Part shown: in pieces, positions 9,612 through 16,007 of the stretch | Numbering within the stretch: position 1 is the stretch's first letter | Layout of the letters: each line of letters opens with the position of its first letter | Assembly: GCF_004345565.1 (NCBI RefSeq) | Contig: NZ_SLWA01000007.1 | Location: 124,001-188,000, forward strand | Reading direction: 5' to 3' | From: Flavobacterium circumlabens | GTDB taxonomy: Bacteria > Bacteroidota > Bacteroidia > Flavobacteriales > Flavobacteriaceae | Length of the DNA stretch: 64,000 nucleotides | Program-made: the position numbers and the translations under genes | Notes under the pieces: generated by a model | Seen by the model: only the letters and a program-made list of their open reading frames with translations | The model's database searches: none | What the model was told of the DNA's origin: nothing

Positions 9612-10424
9612 TTAAATACTTGTAGCGGCAAATCCTCCATCGACTTTCAGTATGGTTCCTGTTACAAATTTTGACATGTCACTGCATAAAAACAGCAACG
9701 CCCCGTCTATATCCTGAGGGGTTCCAAATCGTCCCATTGGAGTATGTTCGATGATTTTTTCACCTCTAGGAGTCAGTTTTCCCTCGGGGGTCAGTAATAA
9801 GGCACGATTTTGTTCTCCGATAAAAAAGCCGGGTGAAATCGCATTGACCCTAATTCCTTCGCCATATTTGGAAGCCAGTTCCACCGACATCCACTGCGTG
9901 AAATTGTCGATTGCTGCTTTTGAAGCGGAGTAACCCACCACCCGCGTCAAAGGCCTTTGTGCCGACGCTGATGAAATATTGATAATAATTCCTTCTTTCT
10001 GTTTTGCGAAAAGTGCAGAGAATACCTGCGACGGAAGCATCGTTCCAATGATGTTCAAATCAACCACCTTTTGCAGATCTTCGGTTTTTAAATCATAAAT
10101 GGCCTGATCCGGACTGATCGTTGCACCGGGCATATTTCCGCCGGCAGCATTAATCAGAATGTCCAGACGACCGTATTTTTCTACTATTAAATCTTTTGCT
10201 TTTTCTAAGTCTTCTTTGTCTAATACATTGGCCTGGATCGCAAATGCTTTTCCACCATTTTTTTCAATTGCAGCAACGGTAATGTTGGCTTTTTCAATGG
10301 ACTGGGATACGATTCCTGTAATAACGCCTTGTTTGGCCAGTACGTTTGCCATATTGCTTCCGAGTACGCCGGCACCGCCTGTAATAAGTGCAATTTTCCC
10401 TTTAAGGTTAAATATTGAATCCAT
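9612..10424 (-). CDS. SDR-family oxidoreductase, probable fructuronate reductase
   Basis: 270 residues, classical short-chain dehydrogenase. NAD(P)-binding TGGAGVLGS lies near residue 16, NAAGG near 92, the catalytic Ser in INISSASA, and YSASK near 165; the C-terminus (TGTILKVDGGFAATSI) is typical. Between uxuA and eda it most likely replaces classical UxuB, reducing fructuronate to mannonate. This is inferred from the neighbours, as SDR sequence alone does not fix the substrate. It is 17 nt after eda and 25 nt before uxuA, consistent with one transcript. Confidence 0.88.
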   Translation of the reverse strand: MDSIFNLKGKIALITGGAGVLGSNMANVLAKQGVITGIVSQSIEKANITVAAIEKNGGKAFAIQANVLDKEDLEKAKDLIVEKYGRLDILINAAGGNMPGATISPDQAIYDLKTEDLQKVVDLNIIGTMLPSQVFSALFAKQKEGIIINISSASAQRPLTRVVGYSASKAAIDNFTQWMSVELASKYGEGIRVNAISPGFFIGEQNRALLLTPEGKLTPRGEKIIEHTPMGRFGTPQDIDGALLFLCSDMSKFVTGTILKVDGGFAATSI

Positions 10425-10441
10425 ATTGAGTAACTGTTGTT

Positions 10442-11107
10442 TTATTTTTTTCTGATGGTTTCAATCAAAGACAACACCCTTAAAGTTTCCTTTTCGATGG
10501 TATCGTAAGCTTCGTGTTCCATTACTTTTTTACTGATTAGTTTGCTTCCCATTCCAACTGCCGAAACTCCTGCTGTAAACCAGCTTTGAATACTTTGCAG
10601 CGTGGTTTCTACACCGCCGGTAGGCATAAAAATAAGGTTTGGAAAAATATCCTTTATACCACTCAGGAAATCCGGGCCTAAGATGTTTCCGGGGAAAAGT
10701 TTAATGAATTTAATTCCGGCATTTTCTGCCGTTATAATTTCAGTTGGCGTCATACAGCCCGGTGCGTACAGAACTTCTTTGCTTCTTAGGAAATCGGATA
10801 CTTCAGCAACAAATCCGGGACTTATAAAAAAATCTGCTCCGATCGTATGAAATTCTTCTGCCTGTTCGATATTTTTTATCGTACCGATTCCTAAAAGCAT
10901 TCCCGGCATTTCGGCATTTCGGATTTCGACCATTTTCCGGAAATTGGACGCTGCTTCCGGGCCCCTGTTGGTGTATTCGACAGCCTTGATTCCGGATTTG
11001 TAAAGTACACGCAGTACTTCGATACTTTTATTTTCATCGGTATTGAAATACAAAGGGAGAATTCCTTGCCGCACAATAACATCTATGGTATTTTGAATAG
11101 TATTCAT
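10442..11107 (-). CDS. eda: Bifunctional KDPG/KHG aldolase
   Basis: 221 residues with the class I aldolase hallmarks: GIGTIKNIEQA near residue 75, FISPGFVAEV, APGCMTPTEI, and the Schiff-base lysine in IKFIKLFPGN followed by FMPTGGV. It cleaves 2-keto-3-deoxy-6-phosphogluconate to pyruvate and glyceraldehyde-3-phosphate. It is the second gene of the uronate operon, 3 nt after yhcH. The KDG kinase needed between UxuA and this enzyme is not in the window. Confidence 0.94.
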   Translation of the reverse strand: MNTIQNTIDVIVRQGILPLYFNTDENKSIEVLRVLYKSGIKAVEYTNRGPEAASNFRKMVEIRNAEMPGMLLGIGTIKNIEQAEEFHTIGADFFISPGFVAEVSDFLRSKEVLYAPGCMTPTEIITAENAGIKFIKLFPGNILGPDFLSGIKDIFPNLIFMPTGGVETTLQSIQSWFTAGVSAVGMGSKLISKKVMEHEAYDTIEKETLRVLSLIETIRKK

Positions 11108-11110
11108 AGC

Positions 11111-11560
11111 TTATATTTTTACTTTAAAAACAACTTTTTTTAATAATCCTTCGCCAATCATGGCGGCGTGTACATCTTCCGGAAACAGGATGGTAAACTG
11201 TTTTTCCTGCAATTGGAAAAACATATCGGGTGCATCATGAAAAAAACGAACGTCCTTTTCGTCACTGTAATCTCCGTTTGGACTGGTACATTTTTCTCTC
11301 GGTTTCCAGGCAAAAGTTTCAGGTCCTTTTACAGAAATCTGAATGTCGATATTTTGATCGTGGCATTCAAAACCTTTTATACTTTCTTCTCTGGGGGTTC
11401 CTTCGCCTGCAATTACAATTATTTTCAGGCCTTCCGTAATTTGAAAAGCGCCTTCTTCCAATTTAGAGAGATCGTTTTGTTCTGCGTAATCAAAAGCTTT
11501 TTTAAAATTCGGATGCAGGCTGTAATATTTTTTGGCGTTATGTAGGGAATCTATTATCAT
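11111..11560 (-). CDS. YhcH/YjgK/YiaL family protein
   Basis: 149 residues, matching the family length. Recognisable parts are the N-terminal MIIDSLHNAKKYYSLHPNFKKAFDYA, a cupin-like core with ECHDQNIDIQISVKGPE, and FTILFPEDVHAAMIGEG, which holds conserved His and Asp/Glu likely to bind a metal. Family members occur in sugar-acid and sialic-acid operons and are thought to act as sugar-processing or anomerase-like proteins; the exact reaction is not established. It is the first gene of the operon, behind a promoter and a LacI-type operator. Confidence 0.9.
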   Translation of the reverse strand: MIIDSLHNAKKYYSLHPNFKKAFDYAEQNDLSKLEEGAFQITEGLKIIVIAGEGTPREESIKGFECHDQNIDIQISVKGPETFAWKPREKCTSPNGDYSDEKDVRFFHDAPDMFFQLQEKQFTILFPEDVHAAMIGEGLLKKVVFKVKI

Positions 11561-11639
11561 TTTGTTTGTTTATAGTTTGTTGTTTATGTAGTGATTAAAA
11601 CGGATTTTCTGTTTTAAAGCCGGGGTTTTGTGTTTTTCT

Positions 11640-11653
11640 CGTGTACGCACACG
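11640..11653. promoter_or_regulatory. Palindromic operator of the LacI-type regulator
   Basis: CGTGT-ACGC-ACACG is a perfect 5-bp inverted repeat around a 4-nt GC-containing centre, typical of LacI-family operators. It lies between the divergent regulator and the yhcH operon, just past the -7 box on the yhcH side, where binding would block transcription. Confidence 0.6.
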
Positions 11654-11661
11654 GTTTTTTA

Positions 11662-11669
11662 CAAATGTA
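11662..11669 (-). promoter_or_regulatory. -7 element of the yhcH-eda-SDR-uxuA operon
   Basis: Minus-strand TACATTTG fits TAnnTTTG, about 100 nt before the yhcH ATG. A TTG lies only 15 nt upstream (11687-11685), closer than usual, so the -33 element is weak. Confidence 0.45.
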
Positions 11670-11693
11670 TGTAAAAACTAAACTCAAACCACT

Positions 11694-11701
11694 TATCTTT
11701 G
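11694..11701 (+). promoter_or_regulatory. -7 element of the LacI-type regulator gene
   Basis: TATCTTTG fits TAnnTTTG. It overlaps the only TTG codon (11699) that could open the downstream reading frame, which casts doubt on that start. No good -33 TTG is seen. Confidence 0.4.
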
Positions 11702-12790
11702 ATAAAAAAAATTAAATTTACACGCTTACCAAACTTTTTTAACTTAAATACAAAGAATATCATAACGATTAAAAAAATAGCAGAATTGGCCAATGTTTCT
11801 CCGGGAACGGTTGACAGGATTATTCATAATCGGGGGCAGGTGACGCAGGACAATGTCGATAAAGTAAATGCGATCATTGAAAAATACGGCTACAAACGCA
11901 ATATCCTGGCGAGTAATCTGGCATTGAATAAAAAATTTCATTTTGCCGTCTTTTTACCCAAGTACGAAAATCTCGAATATTGGAAAAGCCAGATTGTCGG
12001 AATCGAAAAAGCGGCAATTGAATTTCGGAAATTCGGCGTTGTACTGGATTATTTTTTCTACGATTTTGACATCGCTTCTTTTAAGGAATCTGTCCAAAAG
12101 CTATTAAATTTTGAATGCGACGGATTATTGTTTGCGCCTATATTTTACGAAGAATCTATTCGTTTTTTAAAGGAATTTGAAAAAAAGAATATTCCGGTGG
12201 TCATGATAGATTCTAATATTGACAGTAATCAGCAGCATGCTTATGTTGGGCAGGACGCTTTTCAGAGTGGTTATCTGGCCGGAAGACTGATTAGCTTTGC
12301 GGTGAAAAACGAAAGACAGGTGCTGATTTTTAAAATTACCCGGGAAATTGAAAGCACTTCGGTTTATCTGCAGCGTATCGACGGATTTTATTCTTTTTTT
12401 AAGGATCACGGGGAACTGAATAATTTTAAGTTCTCAGAAGTGACGATTAAAGATTCCGGAATTGATCAATTGAATATGGAGCTATTTTCGGGTGTTAACA
12501 GTGTTTTTGTACCTAACTCAAGAGCTTATATTGTAGCCCGGTTTTTAGAAAAAAACAATATAAAGGGTATTCGTATTATTGGTTACGATTTACTCAAAGA
12601 AAATATCGAATATTTAAATAAAGGAATAATTGATTTTTTAATCAATCAAAGACCTGAAGAACAGGGGTATATGGGAATCAATCATTTGTACAGAAAAAGG
12701 GTCTTGCAGGAAACAGTAGAAAGCACCCATTATATTCCGCTGGAAATCATTTTAAAAGAGAATTATTTTCCTGCGAAGAAAACAGTTTAG
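11699..12790 (+). CDS. LacI-family transcriptional regulator (start codon uncertain)
   Basis: About 340-363 residues. The LacI HTH begins at ITIKKIAELANVSPGTVDRIIHNRGQV, followed by YGYKRNILASNLA and a periplasmic-binding-protein-like domain (CDGLLFAPIFYEE, IPVVMIDSNID, YVGQDAFQSGYLAGRL, IRIIGYDLL). Such proteins bind a sugar or sugar-acid effector. Divergent placement and the palindrome at 11640 suggest it controls the uronate operon. The frame has no ATG before the HTH; the listed start is TTG inside a -7 box. A rarer start (ATT at 11768, immediately before KKIAEL) is possible. It ends at a two-way terminator. Confidence 0.9.
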   Translation: MIKKIKFTRLPNFFNLNTKNIITIKKIAELANVSPGTVDRIIHNRGQVTQDNVDKVNAIIEKYGYKRNILASNLALNKKFHFAVFLPKYENLEYWKSQIVGIEKAAIEFRKFGVVLDYFFYDFDIASFKESVQKLLNFECDGLLFAPIFYEESIRFLKEFEKKNIPVVMIDSNIDSNQQHAYVGQDAFQSGYLAGRLISFAVKNERQVLIFKITREIESTSVYLQRIDGFYSFFKDHGELNNFKFSEVTIKDSGIDQLNMELFSGVNSVFVPNSRAYIVARFLEKNNIKGIRIIGYDLLKENIEYLNKGIIDFLINQRPEEQGYMGINHLYRKRVLQETVESTHYIPLEIILKENYFPAKKTV

Positions 12791-12813
12791 CACGGTTTTA
12801 TCTTAATTTAATT

Positions 12814-12847
12814 AAACCCGACAGGTTTTTTAAAACCTGTCGGGTTT
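12814..12847. terminator. Bidirectional terminator between regulator and DUF4861 gene
   Basis: A 16-bp perfect inverted repeat (AAACCCGACAGGTTTT and its complement) with a 2-nt centre. It lies between two converging genes and has A/T-rich arms on both sides. Confidence 0.85.
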
Positions 12848-12850
12848 AAA

Positions 12851-14017
12851 TTATTCCTTCACTTTAAAAACCAACGGATTATTTATTTTTTTAGCAAACG
12901 AACTTAAGTACGTTTCCCAATCTTGTTTCGTCTTGAAAGGGCTTCCTTTTTTCCATCCAAAACCCGCGTAGTAAACTACTTTATGTTTTTTTACGTTTAA
13001 ATTTCCATACAGATTACTCAAATCTGTTTCCTCCGTAAGATGATTGTCGAAAGCAGTCAGAGTACCTTGTGGAGCCACAAGACCAGTTCCGATTTCAGAG
13101 TCGTCGATAGGTTCCCAATGGCTCAGCCAGCCTTCTTCTATATTCGTTCCAATCGTGCCTTTTTTATCGTGAAGTGTTATTCCGGCAGCGATGTTTTTGG
13201 TACCCTTAATAGAAATTTCAAAACGGGAAAGATAACTTCCGTAATCCAGGCTGATTAATTTAGATTCAGTTATTTTATGCCCATTTGCATCCCACTTGGC
13301 ATAAGTCAATATAAAACTGGTTCTTATCGGGCCTGTTGTAATGGTTTTCCAGCTGATGAAATTTTTAGAGAAATAATATTTTCCTTTTGCATTTACAGCA
13401 ATTCCTCCAATTCCGCGGCTGTCTCCCACATGAAAGTTATCTAAACCTTCACCAGTATCTTTGTGGTAGGTTCCGGTTCCTAAAGTTGCTTTTTCGTACC
13501 ATTTATTGATAATCGGATAGTCGACTCTTTTTAGCCAGGCATCAATTCCACTGGTAAGTGTTCCACCCGGAATTTTGTCTTCCACCATTTTTTGCGCCAC
13601 GGGACCGTAAGTCCTGAAAGCCACTTTGTTGTTTTCCCAGGCATAATCGTCGGTGCGTTCCGGAACAAATCTCGAATAGCAATTAATGTTTTTGGAGTCC
13701 GCAGCATCCGATGGCACAATTTCATACTCTTTTTCAGAAGAAGCATCTATTTTGGGCTGAAACAAGAAAACATCAGCGATTCCGTCTCCGTCATTATCGA
13801 CAGATTGACTTTCCAGAGATAAACCGGACTTTTTTTCTTTCACCGCATAATTTTCAAGTTTAGCAGAAGAAGGGAGTCCAAGTGATTTTTTGGTTAATTC
13901 GACAGTTTCAAATTCACGATCTACAGGGAGGGAATTGGTAACCGTAATAATTTTATTTTGAGAATGAAGGACAAAACTACTTGCCAGAATCGCGGTGAAT
14001 AAAAGGTGTTTTTTCAA
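12851..14017 (-). CDS. Secreted DUF4861-family protein
   Basis: 388 residues with a signal peptide (LLFTAILASSFVLHSQN). The body contains IITVTNSLPVDREFETVELTKKSLGLP, then DGIADVFLFQP, RFVPERTDDYAWENNKVAFRTYGP and GIGGIAVNAKGKYYFSKNFISWKTITTGPIRTSF, which I recognise as DUF4861. The family is common in Bacteroidota loci for uronic-acid polysaccharides; its reaction is not known to me. It converges on the LacI-type regulator and probably belongs to the same substrate response. It has no T9SS tail, so periplasmic location is likely. Confidence 0.75.
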   Translation of the reverse strand: MKKHLLFTAILASSFVLHSQNKIITVTNSLPVDREFETVELTKKSLGLPSSAKLENYAVKEKKSGLSLESQSVDNDGDGIADVFLFQPKIDASSEKEYEIVPSDAADSKNINCYSRFVPERTDDYAWENNKVAFRTYGPVAQKMVEDKIPGGTLTSGIDAWLKRVDYPIINKWYEKATLGTGTYHKDTGEGLDNFHVGDSRGIGGIAVNAKGKYYFSKNFISWKTITTGPIRTSFILTYAKWDANGHKITESKLISLDYGSYLSRFEISIKGTKNIAAGITLHDKKGTIGTNIEEGWLSHWEPIDDSEIGTGLVAPQGTLTAFDNHLTEETDLSNLYGNLNVKKHKVVYYAGFGWKKGSPFKTKQDWETYLSSFAKKINNPLVFKVKE

Positions 14018-14222
14018 AATAGTATTGTTTTAATTTATTTAAAAGGCAATTGTTTTATGAATTATAAATTTACAAATCAATTAGTAGAAAGAAATACAAA
14101 ATTGGGGTAAAAATGTACAGAAAACCCGAAATGAAAGTATTAAGATTAAAAAGTTTGTAATTGTAATTTATGAAAGATAAAGTATTTATCTTTATGTAAG
14201 TGAAAATTGAACAATAATCTCC

Positions 14223-14696
14223 ATGAAACAAAGCGCCGGCATATTACTCTACAAATTCATAGATAAAACCATTTATTTTTTATTGGTTCATCCGGGAGGT
14301 CCATTTTGGAAGAATAAGGATTTAGAAAGCTGGTCAATTCCGAAAGGTGAATTTTCAGCCGATGAAGATCCCTTGCTTGCTGCCAAGCGTGAATTTAAGG
14401 AAGAAACCGGTTTTGAACTGGAAGGTGAATCAGACGATTTTATTGTTCTGGAATCGGTAAAACTCAAATCAGGTAAAATGGTTTTTGCATGGGCTTTAGA
14501 ATTTGACATTGATGTCACTTTGGTAAAAAGCAATGAATTCGAAATGGAATGGCCTCCCAAATCCGGAACTATAAATAACTTTCCGGAAATTGATAAAGCG
14601 GAATGGTTTCAAACCGACGAAGCATTACAGAAAGTAAACCCCGCACAGGCTGATTTTATAATACAGATAGTTTCAAAAATTTCTTCTTCACTCTAA
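14223..14696 (+). CDS. NUDIX hydrolase
   Basis: 157 residues, cytoplasmic. The Nudix box runs from GEFSADE to REFKEETGFEL (residues about 40-62) and matches Gx5Ex7REUxEExGU in full. The N-terminus (KQSAGILLYKF) and the W-S-I-P-K-G segment resemble the diadenosine-polyphosphate or NTP pyrophosphohydrolase-type members. Substrate cannot be fixed from sequence. A short inverted repeat (AAAGATAA/TTATCTTT, around 14173-14192) lies upstream. Confidence 0.9.
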   Translation: MKQSAGILLYKFIDKTIYFLLVHPGGPFWKNKDLESWSIPKGEFSADEDPLLAAKREFKEETGFELEGESDDFIVLESVKLKSGKMVFAWALEFDIDVTLVKSNEFEMEWPPKSGTINNFPEIDKAEWFQTDEALQKVNPAQADFIIQIVSKISSSL

Positions 14697-14787
14697 TATT
14701 TACCCGCCATAGAGAATATTTTTTGTAAATTACATTCTTGTTTTCTGATGAAAGGGAGCAGATTAATTAAAAAGGTAAATAAAAAAT

Positions 14788-15426
14788 ATGGAAGTTAAAT
14801 GTATAATTTTCGACTGTGACGGCGTTCTGGTAGATACTGAAAAAATAGGTAATGGAATTTTACTTGAAATGGCAGCTGAACATGGTTTTGAAATGAAATT
14901 AGAAGATGCGTATCGTGATTTTAACGGACGGAATTTAAAAGAATGTTTTTTACATATAGAAAGTGCCATTGCAAAAAAACTACCTGAAAATTTTGAAAAT
15001 GAATACCGTCAAAGAAGCTTTGAAGCCTTCAGAACACAGGTAAAACCTATGGAAGGCGTACTTTCGTTTCTGAATAGCTTGAAAATCCCATATTGTGTGG
15101 CGTCCAGCGGTCCGGTAGATAAAATCAGACTGAACCTTGAAGTTGCAGGATTATTGGATAAATTCGAAAATAAAATATTCAGTTCTTACGAGATTAACAG
15201 CTGGAAACCTGATCCGGGAATATTTCTGCACGCCGCAAAAGAAATGGGTTTTGAAGTAGAAGATTGTATTGTAGTCGAAGACAGCAAAGCAGGAGTAGCG
15301 GCAGGAAATAAAGGAGGTTTTAAGGTCTACGGTTTTGCGAATGGCTATAACGATGAAGATTTACAAAAGGAAGGTGCGATACTTTTTAGTAGTTATGAGG
15401 AGTTAGGGACTCTGATTGGAGTTTAG
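14788..15426 (+). CDS. HAD-superfamily phosphatase, beta-phosphoglucomutase-like
   Basis: 212 residues. Motif I FDCDGVLVDTE (residues 8-18) has the nucleophile Asp and the second Asp; motif II is in CVASSGPVDKI; the motif III lysine is in SWKPDPGIF; motif IV is VVEDSKAGVAAG. The cap is alpha-helical between motifs I and II. This layout fits sugar-phosphate phosphatases of the YieH/YniC group or beta-phosphoglucomutase. It follows the Nudix gene at 91 nt, so co-transcription is possible but unproved. Confidence 0.88.
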   Translation: MEVKCIIFDCDGVLVDTEKIGNGILLEMAAEHGFEMKLEDAYRDFNGRNLKECFLHIESAIAKKLPENFENEYRQRSFEAFRTQVKPMEGVLSFLNSLKIPYCVASSGPVDKIRLNLEVAGLLDKFENKIFSSYEINSWKPDPGIFLHAAKEMGFEVEDCIVVEDSKAGVAAGNKGGFKVYGFANGYNDEDLQKEGAILFSSYEELGTLIGV

Positions 15427-15532
15427 GTTTCAGGTTTTCAGGTTTTCAGGTTTTCAAGTTTCAAGTTTCAAGTTTCAGGTTTACAGTCTCAGTCTCAGTC
15501 TCAGTCTCAGTTTTCAGTTTGTGCGGTAGCTT
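15427..15532. repeat. Low-complexity tandem repeats after the HAD gene
   Basis: Tandem copies of TTTCAGG/TTTTCAGG, then GTTTCAA, then CAGTCT (four or more) and TTTTCAG. CAGTCTCAGTTTTCAG is found as its reverse complement near 47200. No coding potential. Confidence 0.85.
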
Positions 15533-15636
15533 TGTCATTTCGACCGAAGGGAGAAATCACACTAGAAGCTCCGTACCAACAGTCAAAAATCTTTGTCGAA
15601 TTATGACTGTGATTTCTCCCTTCGGTCGAAATGACA
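15533..15636. repeat. Dispersed stem-loop repeat with perfect 29-bp arms
   Basis: 15533-15561 and 15608-15636 are exact reverse complements (29 bp; they begin TGTCATTTCGACCGAAGGGA) separated by 46 nt. This is the best-preserved copy of the GTCATTYCGA family in the window. The rest of the 15637-15816 gap shows only AT-rich sequence. Confidence 0.9.
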
Positions 15637-15816
15637 CAATTGACCATAAAACATTGTGATTTCTTTAAAATAATTTGGCTTTGGAAAGTTTAGGTCAGCT
15701 AGTCCATTTCAAACCTTAAATATCACATCCCACATTTTACACCCACACATTCCAAAAATTATCTCATCATCACATTTTCTAATTCTCTCATTACCCAATT
15801 GATATATGAATGTAAT

Positions 15817-15848
15817 TTGTTACAATAAAATAAATTTTTATATATTTG
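15817..15848 (+). promoter_or_regulatory. Promoter of the propeller/LuxR-type regulator
   Basis: TTG (15817-15819), 21 nt, then TATATTTG (15841-15848): both Bacteroidota elements with good spacing. The leader to the ATG at 16008 is about 150 nt. Confidence 0.6.
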
Positions 15849-16007
15849 AATTTAGATATTCGTTTTTTTTACGACTTAAAATACTATATTGTCAATATTA
15901 GTGTTAATAAATAAACGATTTATTTTACGTAAAAACGACTTCGCCCAAAGGATTGTTTTGCGATTGTGGTTGTCATAACCATCAAATAACCTACAGACCA
16001 AAATAAA

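Noticed and set aside
15533..15636. Rho-independent terminator
   Set aside because: The 46-nt loop and the same structure at other, unrelated sites fit a dispersed repeat better than a terminator.
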